Assembly (NCBI RefSeq): GCF_013761245.1
Contig: NZ_JACDUT010000001.1
Span: 1 to 64,000 of the forward strand
Direction of reading: 5' to 3'
DNA from: Thermaerobacillus caldiproteolyticus
Lineage (GTDB): Bacteria > Bacillota > Bacilli > Bacillales > Anoxybacillaceae
Length of the DNA stretch: 64,000 nt
Positions 1 to 8,782 of this stretch are shown here, one piece after another. How positions within the stretch are numbered: position 1 is the first letter of the stretch; every line of letters begins with the position of its first letter. The notes under the pieces are model-generated. The model made no database searches. It worked only from the letters and a program-made list of their open reading frames with translations, and had not been told where the DNA came from. The position numbers and the translations under genes were made by a program.

Positions 1-81
1 GTTTCGTTCTTAGAGTACCTTTCTGAATTTCCAGAAAAAGTGCTCCAACGCATCGGACAGGTGGTTATGTCGGAAAATTAA
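1..81 (+). CDS. C-terminal end of an unidentified gene (partial)
   Basis: Frame 1 is open from the window edge for 26 codons and ends at TAA (79-81). The peptide ends in QVVMSEN and looks like an amphipathic helix (FLEYLSEFPEKVLQRI). No Shine-Dalgarno sequence or start is visible, so the gene begins outside the window. Too little remains to identify the family, and chance openness cannot be excluded over such a short stretch. Confidence 0.35.
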   Translation, partial: VSFLEYLSEFPEKVLQRIGQVVMSEN

Positions 82-316
82 TCTGAATCTATATAGATCA
101 AGAAGAGAAATACCAAAAACCCAACCTCTCGAAAAATAAACATTATAGCCAAAATCTGTTTATACAATGTAATGAATAACAACGATCCTTTGCCTTCTGA
201 TCAATTCCCCTAAATCAGCATGGTCGAACGTTGCTTGAAGGGAGGTGATAGATCCTTACGAAAAAGCAATACAGTTCGAATCCAATTTCAATTTATAACA
301 ATTAGGAGGTCAATTT

Positions 317-1162
317 ATGGTTGCAAAAAATTTACAAGATACAACAACTTTGCATAACGGTGTAAAAATGCCTTGGTTTGGTATCGGGGTATTTAAAGTA
401 GAAGACGGTCCTGAGTTAGTTCATGCTGTAAAAACAGCCATTAAACATGGTTATCGCAGCGTTGATACAGCAGCTATTTATGGAAATGAAGTGGGAGTCG
501 GACAAGGTATCCGTGAAGGGATAAAAGAAGCTGGCATTTCTAGAGAAGATCTATTTGTGACATCGAAAGTTTGGAATACCGATTTAGGATACGAATCTAC
601 CATAGCAGCCTATGAAACGAGCCTAAAAAAACTTGGTTTAGAGTATCTAGATTTATACCTTATTCATTGGCCTGTAGAAGGTAAGTATAAAGATGCATGG
701 AGAGCATTAGAGACTCTTTATAAAGAAGGACGAGTAAGAGCTATTGGAGTAAGTAATTTTCAAATCCATCATCTTGAAGATTTGATGAAAGACGCAGAAA
801 TTAAGCCAATGGTGAACCAAGTGGAATACCATCCACGTTTAACCCAAAAAGAACTTCAGGCGTTTTGTCGGGAACATGGAATTCAGCTGGAAGCTTGGTC
901 TCCATTAATGCAAGGCCAATTACTAGATAATGAAGTTCTCCAAGAGATCGCAAATAAGTATAACAAATCTGTTGCTCAAGTCATTTTACGGTGGGACTTA
1001 CAAAACGGTGTTGTAACTATTCCAAAAACGACAAAAGAACATCGAATTGTTGAAAATGCATCGGTATTTGATTTTGAGTTAACGGAAGAAGATATGAAGC
1101 GAATTGATGGACTGAATCAAAATCATCGAGTCGGTCCAGACCCGGATAATTTTGACTTTTAA
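317..1162 (+). CDS. Aldo/keto reductase (YvgN-like glyoxal/methylglyoxal reductase family)
   Basis: NAD(P)H-dependent reductase of aldehydes and ketones, soluble (281 aa, normal for the family). The N-terminal beta hairpin ends in MPWFGIGVF. The catalytic tetrad is recognisable: Asp and Tyr in SVDTAAIYGNE (about residues 49-59), Lys in VTSKVWN (about 84) and His in LIHWPVE (about 115). The cofactor-binding end has IPKTTKEHRI (about 235-244). An AGGAGG Shine-Dalgarno at 304-309 fits the ATG at 317. It is monocistronic with a terminator downstream. Bacillus subtilis YvgN and YtbE act on methylglyoxal and other aldehydes; the exact substrate here cannot be read from sequence. Confidence 0.9.
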   Translation: MVAKNLQDTTTLHNGVKMPWFGIGVFKVEDGPELVHAVKTAIKHGYRSVDTAAIYGNEVGVGQGIREGIKEAGISREDLFVTSKVWNTDLGYESTIAAYETSLKKLGLEYLDLYLIHWPVEGKYKDAWRALETLYKEGRVRAIGVSNFQIHHLEDLMKDAEIKPMVNQVEYHPRLTQKELQAFCREHGIQLEAWSPLMQGQLLDNEVLQEIANKYNKSVAQVILRWDLQNGVVTIPKTTKEHRIVENASVFDFELTEEDMKRIDGLNQNHRVGPDPDNFDF

Positions 1163-1361
1163 TAAAAAAACGTCTATATCTTTTTAATAAAAAAGAAGGG
1201 CGGGGCCTTTTATCTTTAATGAAAGAGATTAAACGAAATTATTCAATCTTGAATCTTTGAATCTGTATGTAATACGTTTTAAACACATTACGTTTCGTTT
1301 TCATTGAGCTAACTGATTTCGTATGTTGAATTAAGATTTACCTATCATTCTTTTAATTCAA

Positions 1362-1403
1362 AGAATCAGCCTGCCTTTCATTCGAAAAGCAGGCTGATTT
1401 TAT
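1362..1403. terminator. Intrinsic terminator between convergent genes
   Basis: An 11-bp perfect stem (AATCAGCCTGC / GCAGGCTGATT) with a 14-nt loop, followed on the plus strand by a T-rich tail. It lies between the aldo/keto reductase (plus) and the methyltransferase (minus) and best terminates the former. Confidence 0.75.
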
Positions 1404-1446
1404 ATTCAACAGAAAAAGAACAACGTTGAACGTTTGTCCCTTCCTG

Positions 1447-2127
1447 TTACCTTTTTTTTATTTTTAACATCGAATGAGCGTTTTTCTGAAATTCATATGG
1501 AACTTTGACCTCTTCAACCGTACATCCATTTTCTATGAGGTAACTGACTAAATGATCTAAATGCGTATATCGTTTCCCTTCTAAATCTACTAAAGGAAAA
1601 ATGCGAATTTCCTCTTTCAAAACCCTTAATAACTCATTTAGCGTTGTTATATGGAATTGATCATCTAATCGATCCGCATACATAAATAGAAAATGTGCTG
1701 AAAGAATCACATCAAATTCCGCATCTTTAAATGGCAAAGAAGGTAAAGTAACTGGAACGTATCGTCCGTTAGACTCCCTCATATCGTTCACACAATCTTT
1801 TAATGCACTCAACCGATGTTTTCTGAGTCCTTCTATATCTTCGAAATAATCCCAAATATAATTATTTTTCGCTTTTTCCATGTGTTCCATCGCATGTTCA
1901 AGGTCTTCCACCGAATGATAATAGGCAATATCACATGCGGTTACGTCTAATCCTAATTTGTTACCTAATGCCGTAAATGAACATGCCCCTGCCGGACAAT
2001 CTAGTATTTTCTTGCCCTTTAGCTCCTCCATTGAAAGAGAAAACATGTCCATATACTCTTCAAACGTTCTGCCAATAAAAACGATTCGTTCTAAATCTAA
2101 TTTTGTACTCTGCTCTACGTTCCTCAA
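1447..2127 (-). CDS. SAM-dependent methyltransferase, class I fold
   Basis: A 226-aa soluble protein with a Rossmann-type SAM site: motif I KKILDCPAGACSF (about residues 39-51), an acidic residue ending strand 2 (VTACDIAYY), and a later motif with LPFKDAEFDVILSAHFLF (about 130-147). It starts at TTG (2127), seven bases after AGGTGA; no ATG lies nearby with a ribosome site. The substrate is unknown. Conserved relatives in Bacillaceae are annotated only as class I methyltransferases. It has no operon partner: a terminator hairpin lies downstream and decayed DNA upstream. Confidence 0.75.
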   Translation of the reverse strand: MRNVEQSTKLDLERIVFIGRTFEEYMDMFSLSMEELKGKKILDCPAGACSFTALGNKLGLDVTACDIAYYHSVEDLEHAMEHMEKAKNNYIWDYFEDIEGLRKHRLSALKDCVNDMRESNGRYVPVTLPSLPFKDAEFDVILSAHFLFMYADRLDDQFHITTLNELLRVLKEEIRIFPLVDLEGKRYTHLDHLVSYLIENGCTVEEVKVPYEFQKNAHSMLKIKKR

Positions 2128-2203
2128 CTAAACTCACCTCTCCTAACTAAATTAAAACCATTTTAACATAAAAAACTGGTAATTTTAACCTCTCTTTTCA
2201 GCT

Positions 2204-2390
2204 TCAAAAATAAAGTTGATTCAACCGTTTATAAATTTCTATATCAACTACTTTCAACTGTTCTCGCAATTGCTTATTTTCGTCCTCTAACTTTTTGATG
2301 TTTCATTTCAACGATTCGAAGAGCGTCTTCGCTGTTATCGTCCATTTTTACGCTCGGTCTCAACCCCCGCTTGTAGGCTGTGTTCCCCAC
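2204..2390 (-). pseudogene. Frameshifted small coiled-coil protein gene
   Basis: On the minus strand a frame opens at GTG 2390 (VGNTAYKRGLRPSVK then MDDNSEDALRIVEMKH) and is lost around 2291-2298 at an A-run. The next frame continues naturally as IKKLEDENKQLREQLKVVD and ends at TGA (2204-2206). The join reads as one coiled-coil protein of about 60 aa. The shape recalls small transposon-accessory proteins, but I do not recognise the family. It could also be chance, or a single sequencing error in an intact gene. Confidence 0.4.
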
Positions 2391-2462
2391 TTTCTACCAA
2401 AACAAACACACATTCTTTAAATAATAAGAGACTACATTTCAACATCTAATAATAATGAAAAA

Positions 2463-2500
2463 AGAGGATATATGCTCTTCTATTGAACATGGCATCCTCT
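2463..2500 (-). terminator. Terminator of the ypbB-recQ-ypbD-ypbE operon
   Basis: The inverted repeat AGAGGAT...ATCCTCT is followed on the minus strand by a T-run, just downstream of the ypbE stop codon. Confidence 0.65.
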
Positions 2501-2535
2501 AATCGTTACAGTATCTTTAGTCACTGATAGTATCC

Positions 2536-3126
2536 TTATTTTCCGGTATCGACTAAAGGAATTTGTAATACTTGTCCTTTATGCAGTTGTGAGCTCTCTA
2601 AATGGTTCCATTTTTTAATAATATCCATTCCCTCAGCGCTTTGATAATATTTCATCGCAATGCTAAATAATGTTTCGTTTTCTTGAACCGTATGAGTAAT
2701 GACATCTTCTTTTTTGCCAGTGGAACGCGATGAAGAGCCTGTTTCAGACTGCTCTTTTTCTGTTTGTTTCTCTTTACTCACTTTGGTCTGTTTAACAGGA
2801 GGTACTTGCTCCTCTTCCTGATTGACGATATCAATCGGTTCATAGCTGCTATTGGTATCCATTGTGACAACATGAAGCGATGGCTTGTCGTCATGTAAAT
2901 AATAAATACTTAAAATCGAAATCGGGAGCAAAATAAAAAAGAGCGTCAGTAAACGAATGACCGGATATTTCAGCTTCCACTTGACTCTTTTTTTCGTTTG
3001 CTTTTGCTTATGTACTTCGCTGCGCGGCGGGAGCGATAATGCGTCCTGCTCATCTATCCGTTGTTTCCAATCGTTCACTTGGTTTCGTAGATGTTCGGCT
3101 TGATCATAAGCATTTTGTTGTTCCAC
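2536..3126 (-). CDS. ypbE: LysM-domain membrane-anchored protein (YpbE)
   Basis: A 196-aa protein with a charged cytoplasmic N-terminus, one transmembrane segment at about residues 53-73 (VIRLLTLFFILLPISILSIY), a low-complexity Lys/Glu/Ser linker, and a C-terminal LysM domain (HTVQENETLFSIAMKYY ... KGQVLQIP). The layout implies an extracytoplasmic LysM that binds peptidoglycan. It is the last gene of the ypbB-recQ-ypbD-ypbE operon, as in B. subtilis. Its role is not established. Confidence 0.85.
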   Translation of the reverse strand: MEQQNAYDQAEHLRNQVNDWKQRIDEQDALSLPPRSEVHKQKQTKKRVKWKLKYPVIRLLTLFFILLPISILSIYYLHDDKPSLHVVTMDTNSSYEPIDIVNQEEEQVPPVKQTKVSKEKQTEKEQSETGSSSRSTGKKEDVITHTVQENETLFSIAMKYYQSAEGMDIIKKWNHLESSQLHKGQVLQIPLVDTGK

Positions 3127-3138
3127 TCTTTGTTCACC

Positions 3139-3729
3139 TCAATCTTCTTGGCGCTTCTTTTGAAGGTAATCTAGGCGAATATTCACAGCTAATACAAAGT
3201 CAATCAGAAAATGGGAAACTATCGTCACCCAAAGGCTGCCTGTGATCTCGTATATGTAACCAAGAAAAAAGCTTAACAACATAACCATGATAAATAAAAA
3301 ACATTTTGCTAAATAGCGAACATGTAAAAGGGCAAAAATCACACTTGCCGCAATAAGCCCAAAATTCGTTTGAATGACACCACGAAATAACAACTCTTCA
3401 CTGAATGCAATCAACAAACATAAGAGAAAAATATGGGGGATGGAGCGTTTTTGGAAAATTTTTTCATTCACACCACCATCATCATACCACTCTTTCGGTA
3501 AATAGCGCATAAACAAAAAATCAACAATTAAGACAAGTAAAGCGCTGCCACCCCCATATCCGACAATTGTCGGTATATGGATGTGCCAAAGGCGCTCAAA
3601 GGACGACCAATCAAAAAGAATCAGGCCAATGATAAAGGCTATCCCTAGCAGCAACAATTGGGTGATATATAAATGAATAAGCACTTCCCGGTCGCTCATT
3701 GCTCGTATTTGCTCGCTTTGTCGCTTCAT
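3139..3729 (-). CDS. ypbD: CPBP-family intramembrane metalloprotease (YpbD)
   Basis: A 196-aa polytopic membrane protein of the CAAX protease / bacteriocin-processing (Abi) family. The signature motifs are EELLFRGVIQTNFG (EExxxR, about residues 111-124), an ALLHVRYLAK histidine (about 136) and SHFLIDF (about 172). About five hydrophobic segments are visible. It sits 9 bp after recQ and 12 bp before ypbE, so it is very likely cotranscribed with both. The substrate is unknown in this family branch. Confidence 0.85.
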   Translation of the reverse strand: MKRQSEQIRAMSDREVLIHLYITQLLLLGIAFIIGLILFDWSSFERLWHIHIPTIVGYGGGSALLVLIVDFLFMRYLPKEWYDDGGVNEKIFQKRSIPHIFLLCLLIAFSEELLFRGVIQTNFGLIAASVIFALLHVRYLAKCFLFIMVMLLSFFLGYIYEITGSLWVTIVSHFLIDFVLAVNIRLDYLQKKRQED

Positions 3730-3738
3730 GAAAACGCC

Positions 3739-5244
3739 TCATTTCATAAAGAAAATTCGCTTCAACTCCTCTTCCCAACTATGGAACGTCCACGCTTTTT
3801 CTATTTTTTGTTTATAAAGGTAATCATCCAGTGAAAAGCCGCATCGGTCACAACAGGCATATGGTGTTTGTTCAAGCTGTTGATGAAAAGCACGAACGAT
3901 CCATTCGCGGCGACAAGTAGAATGAAATAACCACGATAGCATTTGGTGTAATTTTTTTCGTTTCCATCGTTTTCTTTCTTCTATTCTTTTGCATAACTTC
4001 GCAGATAGCAATTGTACATCATCACGAGTCAGCGACGAGAGCGAAGAAAACACTCCTTCTGTCTCAAAAAAATAATCAAGGATGCGCCACTGTACTTCCG
4101 TAAGGCCAAGTTGTGCGCTCAATTGTTGCTTCCACTCGCTTGCATCTTGGGCATTGGTCAATAACGATTCACATAATTGCTTTATTTGTGCATCCGTAGG
4201 TAATTCCATCTCCATAAGAGATTGTACCATGTCCTCGTCGCCATTGGTATATAGCAAAATGGCGATACTATGTTTTCCATCGCGGCCTGCCCGGCCGATT
4301 TCTTGCAAATAGGCTTCTAGTTGCCCCGGAAAATGAAAATGAATGACAAAGCGAATATTTGCTTTGTTCACGCCCATTCCAAACGCATTCGTACAGCACA
4401 CGATTTGCAGTTGATCACGCAAAAATTGTTGCTGGATCAGCATGCGCTGCTCTGCATCCATGCCGCCATGATAGTATGCGACTCCTTCGATCCCTTCTTC
4501 TTGCAATCGTCTCGCGATGATTTCTGCCCACTGCCGGCTCGAAAAATAAATGAGACCGGGGCTTTGCAATGTTTTTGCATAGTGAATAAGCTGACGGACT
4601 TTCTCTTCGACAGAATCCATTTTCTCGACCTTTATAGCAATATTCGGACGGTCAATCGAGTAAATATGCCGCTGAACTTCATCCAGTTGAAGCGTACGAA
4701 CAATATCGTCCATCACTTCCGGAGGTGCGGTCGCCGTTAACGCTAAACACGGCGGAGAGCCTACCAGCTTGCGAATGTCTCCTAGTTTTAAAAAATCAGG
4801 TCGAAAATCATGCCCCCATTGCGAAATACAATGAGCTTCATCAACAACAAACAACGAAATTTTCACATTCTTTAACGCTTGCATAAGCGAAGGTGACTGC
4901 AAAATTTCCGGCGATGCATAAATAAAGCGAAAATACGAAAGATTGGAGAACGCAGCTCTTTTGAGATCGCTGTCTAGAAAACTATTTAACGCGATCACCC
5001 GCTTTTCTCCTCGCTGGCGTAGCTGACTCACTTGATCTTCCATCAGCGAAACAAGAGGCGAAATAATAAGCACACTTCCAGGCAAGAGATAACCGGGTAA
5101 CTGATAGCAAAGCGACTTCCCACCACCTGTAGGCAGCATTGCCAGTACATGGCGTCCTCTCATCACATCTTCGATAATTTCCCGCTGTCCCGTTCGAAAC
5201 GAGCGGTAACCGAACTTTTCTTCTAACAACATCTCAAGGTTCAT
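3739..5244 (-). CDS. recQ: RecQ-family ATP-dependent DNA helicase (short, RecS-like)
   Basis: 3'-5' DNA helicase of about 501 aa. Visible motifs: Q-motif and Walker A ([14 protein letters not shown], about 40-53), DEAH box with RecQ aromatic loop ([18 protein letters not shown]), motif III ALTATAP, motif V and VI ([29 protein letters not shown]). A zinc-binding Cys set lies near the end ([10 protein letters not shown]). There is no HRDC domain, as in B. subtilis RecS (about 496 aa). The start is taken at the internal ATG 5244 with GGGG upstream, overlapping the end of ypbB. Probably acts in fork repair and recombination. Confidence 0.93.
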   Translation of the reverse strand: MNLEMLLEEKFGYRSFRTGQREIIEDVMRGRHVLAMLPTGGGKSLCYQLPGYLLPGSVLIISPLVSLMEDQVSQLRQRGEKRVIALNSFLDSDLKRAAFSNLSYFRFIYASPEILQSPSLMQALKNVKISLFVVDEAHCISQWGHDFRPDFLKLGDIRKLVGSPPCLALTATAPPEVMDDIVRTLQLDEVQRHIYSIDRPNIAIKVEKMDSVEEKVRQLIHYAKTLQSPGLIYFSSRQWAEIIARRLQEEGIEGVAYYHGGMDAEQRMLIQQQFLRDQLQIVCCTNAFGMGVNKANIRFVIHFHFPGQLEAYLQEIGRAGRDGKHSIAILLYTNGDEDMVQSLMEMELPTDAQIKQLCESLLTNAQDASEWKQQLSAQLGLTEVQWRILDYFFETEGVFSSLSSLTRDDVQLLSAKLCKRIEERKRWKRKKLHQMLSWLFHSTCRREWIVRAFHQQLEQTPYACCDRCGFSLDDYLYKQKIEKAWTFHSWEEELKRIFFMK

Positions 5245-6298
5245 ATACATCCCCTATCTTCGCCAACACAAGACGAATTTCAAAGTAATGGATATTTTCA
5301 CCAACCGCTTCACGAATCTGTCTTAATTTTCTTGTTTGCAATCGTTGTACGGCCTCCATAATTTGTGATGCACGCTTTTGATTCACAAACGGTTCAATAG
5401 AAAATTCATCGATGTTCGCAGCAATTTCCACAATATGATCTTCAATGGTGCTTCGCTTTAAACGGCGCAACCGCGCAATTTCGTCGATCGTTTTTCCTTT
5501 CCGCAGCCATTCATATGTCTTTTGTGCTGACAGCGTCAATGGAATAGATGGAGAGATATCACAAAGCAACTCATATAAAGTAGGAAAAGAAAGCTTGTCC
5601 GTTTCCACTTTTTCCATTATATAATGCAATACGTGCTGAAACATAAAACGAATATAAATCGGATCTTTTTTCAAAAAAACCGCCAACTGTTCATTCGTCC
5701 AGCCAATTCGTTCAAAACTCGTTAAGCGCAAGGTAAACACCGTCGCTTCTTCTTCGGAAATGGAAGCAAGCAGTGTTCGTATGTCTTCATAAAGGGAGCC
5801 AGCTAACTCGCGAGTGCTCCGCTTTTGCGCAAAAAGGTATCGCTTCACCCAAACAAATGTCTCCTCATGGCGATGAATTGGCTCAAATGTACGGCGATGA
5901 ATCACATTCGACAGCGTCTGTACAAGAAGCGAAAGGCGATACCAAAACAGCATTTCCGACGAATGATATTTCCAACCGTTCAAATGAATTGGGAAAAATG
6001 ATTGTTGCAACCATTGTTCAAGCTGGTCTTTCCCATTTCTCGTCAATAGATAAGAACGCTCGGCTGTAGGAACCACCCATTGCTTTTCAACAAATTTGCG
6101 TACAACCGCTTCAATCTCATGCAGCTCTAGCTCTTTCCAAACGCCAAAAAAGCGCTCAAGTCGAAACCATTTACTATCCTGCAATGTTTGTGACGATTTT
6201 TTCCCAGAAAACAAATGGTACAAAGCTGATAAGGAACGCTCGCCATTCAATCTCTGCAAACAAAATAGAAGAAGGAACGATCCATAATCGCTTTTCAT
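5234..6298 (-). CDS. ypbB: YpbB, helix-turn-helix protein upstream of recQ
   Basis: A 354-aa protein. The C-terminal part carries a helicase-associated helix-turn-helix ([19 protein letters not shown] then [15 protein letters not shown], about 277-310). The N-terminal two thirds are helical with no recognised domain. The ATG at 6298 has a GGAGGAG ribosome site; the longer upstream open frame lacks one. Its end overlaps recQ by 11 bp, which argues for translational coupling and a shared DNA-metabolism role, an inference. It matches B. subtilis YpbB in length and place. Confidence 0.85.
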   Translation of the reverse strand: MKSDYGSFLLLFCLQRLNGERSLSALYHLFSGKKSSQTLQDSKWFRLERFFGVWKELELHEIEAVVRKFVEKQWVVPTAERSYLLTRNGKDQLEQWLQQSFFPIHLNGWKYHSSEMLFWYRLSLLVQTLSNVIHRRTFEPIHRHEETFVWVKRYLFAQKRSTRELAGSLYEDIRTLLASISEEEATVFTLRLTSFERIGWTNEQLAVFLKKDPIYIRFMFQHVLHYIMEKVETDKLSFPTLYELLCDISPSIPLTLSAQKTYEWLRKGKTIDEIARLRRLKRSTIEDHIVEIAANIDEFSIEPFVNQKRASQIMEAVQRLQTRKLRQIREAVGENIHYFEIRLVLAKIGDVYEP

Positions 6299-6462
6299 CC
6301 GCTTCGCTCCTCCACTCAATCTGGTTATGTATACGTTGATTGTAACAAAAATGTCGAAACGTTTCCTGCGAAATGTTTTCCTGTTTCTCAATCATTAAAA
6401 AATGGACAAACTAAAAACGGTCATTCTAGCCATGGAACGCACTCTTCCATTCGACTTTTCTA

Positions 6463-6491
6463 TTGAAAAGTTTGTAAAACATCTTTATTAT
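6463..6491 (+). promoter_or_regulatory. Predicted SigA promoter of fer
   Basis: TTGAAA (-35) and TATTAT (-10) with a 17-bp spacer, 78 bp before the fer start. No experimental support. Confidence 0.5.
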
Positions 6492-6523
6492 AAAGTATGA
6501 GAAACACGTTTCCAGTTACATAA

Positions 6524-6817
<294 letters not shown>

Positions 6818-6823
6818 AATAGG

Positions 6824-6857
6824 AAAAAGCCCCTTTAACGCTGGTAAAGGGGCTTTT
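6824..6857. terminator. Bidirectional terminator between fer and ribU
   Basis: Strong hairpin AAAAGCCCCTTTA / TAAAGGGGCTTTT, with T-tracts usable on both strands. It separates convergent fer and ribU. Confidence 0.9.
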
Positions 6858-6862
6858 TTATA

Positions 6863-7438
6863 TTATACAGCCATTTGACGTTGAATCCACGGCTTCATTT
6901 TTGCAAACAACATCATAAAAATGATAGTAATCGTGATGCCTTTAATCATATTGAACGGCAAAATGCCAGTTACGATTAACTCTCTCGCTTGTTGGGATGA
7001 TAAAGCCGGAGCGTTAAGGAAAAACGTATATGCTGGTAAAATGACATAATAATTTAGTATGCTCATCATTAATGTCATAATCACAGTTCCTAAGGCTAAT
7101 CCATACGTCAAGCCTTTTGAATTACGGAACTTTTGAAATAAATAAGCAGCTGGTAAAATAAACGACACTCCCGCGAGAAAATTCGCAAGCTGCCCAATGG
7201 GAATGCCGGTGCCGCTTCCTTGAATAAAGTAATGCAGCAAATTTTTAATCGCTTCCACCGCAACGCCCGCTATCGGACTGAACATAATCGCTGCTAGAAG
7301 AGCCGGGATTTCGCTGAAATCAATGAGCAGAAACGTTGGAAGCATTGGAAGCGGAAAATTCAGCATCATCAACAAATAGGCAATAGCGGAAAATGTTCCG
7401 ACAGCAACAAGTTTTTTTACATTACGTTTTTCTTGCAT
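6863..7438 (-). CDS. ribU: Riboflavin ECF transporter S component (RibU/FmnP)
   Basis: Integral membrane substrate-binding subunit of an energy-coupling-factor transporter, 191 aa with six hydrophobic segments. The start MQEKRNVKKLVAVGTFSAIA and PLPMLPTFLLIDFSEIP are typical of RibU. It takes up riboflavin or FMN together with EcfAA'T encoded elsewhere. An FMN riboswitch and terminator precede it on the same strand, so it is repressed when FMN is abundant. It lies next to fer as in B. subtilis (fmnP/ypaA). Confidence 0.93.
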   Translation of the reverse strand: MQEKRNVKKLVAVGTFSAIAYLLMMLNFPLPMLPTFLLIDFSEIPALLAAIMFSPIAGVAVEAIKNLLHYFIQGSGTGIPIGQLANFLAGVSFILPAAYLFQKFRNSKGLTYGLALGTVIMTLMMSILNYYVILPAYTFFLNAPALSSQQARELIVTGILPFNMIKGITITIIFMMLFAKMKPWIQRQMAV

Positions 7439-7522
7439 ATTCTTCTCTCCTTTTCTTTTCTAGGATTTAGATCCATCTCAAGAAAAAGAGGAAGGCTTCT
7501 TTAGCGCCAGAAAAAGATAAAT

Positions 7523-7542
7523 CCCCATGCATTTGCATGAGG
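7523..7542 (-). terminator. Attenuator terminator of the ribU FMN riboswitch
   Basis: CCTCATGCA / TGCATGGGG stem followed on the minus strand by a T-rich stretch, between the aptamer and ribU. A second hairpin (AACGTTCG/CGAACGTT, about 7567-7599) lies between and may be the alternative structure. Confidence 0.6.
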
Positions 7543-7606
7543 AAGAAGCTTTACGGCATGCTAAAGAAACGTTCGGTTTGCTTATTTTTCGAACGTTACC
7601 AACCTC

Positions 7607-7734
7607 CATCTTCTCCCATCCAGACTATACTGTCGGCTCTGGACTCGCACCAGATCCTGCCTTTTAGGCTCGCGGGCTTAGAAACAAAGATGTTTCATCA
7701 CCGCCGGTCGGGAATTTCACCCTGCCCCGAAGAT
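7607..7734 (-). promoter_or_regulatory. FMN riboswitch (RFN element) of ribU
   Basis: Read on the minus strand it has the conserved RFN blocks: a 5' GGGGCAGGGTGAAATTCCC segment, ACCGGCGGT, AGCCCGCGAGCC, and the 3' CAGTATAGTCTGGATGGGAG. These are the hallmark sequences of the FMN aptamer. It lies about 170 bp upstream of ribU with a terminator between, so premature termination at high FMN is expected. Confidence 0.96.
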
Positions 7735-7940
7735 AGATCTATTCTATTTTTTAGCTTCATTATAACGGATCATTGATATTTTGTTAAGCTGAAAATATTA
7801 AATTAAAGATTTATGAATATGGGTAAATGTATACTTTTTCTCACAAGCCAAGTATGAGCGTGGAAAAACAAGCAACAGCTTAGCAAAGTTGATCAAAAAC
7901 CGCTCATCAAAACTTTACTTACACAATTTCTAACCAATTG

Positions 7941-7969
7941 TTGCTACTGTTTGCCTCATATTCTATAAT
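7941..7969 (+). promoter_or_regulatory. Predicted SigA promoter of ppa
   Basis: TTGCTA and a consensus TATAAT separated by 17 bp, 39 bp before the ppa start codon. Confidence 0.6.
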
Positions 7970-8007
7970 AAGAAAAGCATACATATTTATTAAGGAGGAA
8001 ATTGTCG

Positions 8008-8511
8008 ATGGCTTTTGAAAACAAAATTGTCGAAGCGTTTATTGAAATTCCTACCGGCAGCCAAAACAAATATGAGTTTGATAAAGAACGTGGGATCTTT
8101 AAACTAGACCGCGTCTTATTCTCGCCAATGTTTTATCCAGCTGAATACGGTTACTTAGAAAACACGCTTGCATTAGATGGCGATCCACTTGATATTTTAG
8201 TCATCACTACCAATCCGACGTTCCCTGGTTGTGTCATTGATACTCGTGTCATCGGCTATTTGAATATGGTCGACAGCGGCGAAGAGGATGCGAAATTAAT
8301 CGGTGTTCCTGTCGAAGATCCTCGCTTTGATGAAGTTCGCAGCATTGAAGACCTTCCACAACATAAATTAAAAGAAATTGCTCATTTCTTTGAGCGCTAC
8401 AAAGATTTACAAGGCAAGAGAACAGAAATCGGTACATGGGAAGGCCCAGAAGCAGCAGCCAAATTGATTGAAGAATGCATCGCTCGCTACAATGAAAACA
8501 AAAATAAATAA
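8008..8511 (+). CDS. ppa: Inorganic pyrophosphatase, family I
   Basis: Soluble Mg-dependent hydrolase of PPi to two phosphates, 167 aa, the usual length of bacterial family I enzymes. Active-site features: EIPTGSQNKYEFDKE (substrate lysines), FYPAEYGYLENTLALDGDPLDILV with the DxDPxD metal-binding block, and VEDPRFDEV. The ATG at 8008 is chosen because AAGGAGG lies 9 bp upstream. B. subtilis uses a family II enzyme instead; family I is typical of Geobacillus-type thermophiles. The gene is monocistronic with its own promoter and terminator. Confidence 0.95.
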   Translation: MAFENKIVEAFIEIPTGSQNKYEFDKERGIFKLDRVLFSPMFYPAEYGYLENTLALDGDPLDILVITTNPTFPGCVIDTRVIGYLNMVDSGEEDAKLIGVPVEDPRFDEVRSIEDLPQHKLKEIAHFFERYKDLQGKRTEIGTWEGPEAAAKLIEECIARYNENKNK

Positions 8512-8517
8512 GACGCG

Positions 8518-8556
8518 GCAACCAAGTTGACATTGCTCAACTTGGTTGTCTTTTTG
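8518..8556 (+). terminator. Terminator of ppa
   Basis: Near-perfect stem CAACCAAGTTGA / TCAACTTGGTTG followed by TCTTTTTG. Confidence 0.9.
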
Positions 8557-8782
8557 TTCCCCTTCTCTTTTACCTTCTATATTCTACCAAATAACCTTCT
8601 CCCACAGAGCAGTAGGCCCTCGGCACCATTAGGCAAATCGACTCTGTTTTTCTTAATTTCCGAACATTTTTGATAAAAACGTTTACATTGGTATGACTTC
8701 TTCTCATTTCATTGACAGACGACTTTTCATATGATAAATTATCAGAAATTTAAAATTCTTGAAAGAGAAAGGAGCACACGTT

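Noticed and set aside
7537-7776. 79-aa plus-strand frame across the ribU leader
   Set aside because: It is the antisense of the FMN riboswitch and its attenuator.
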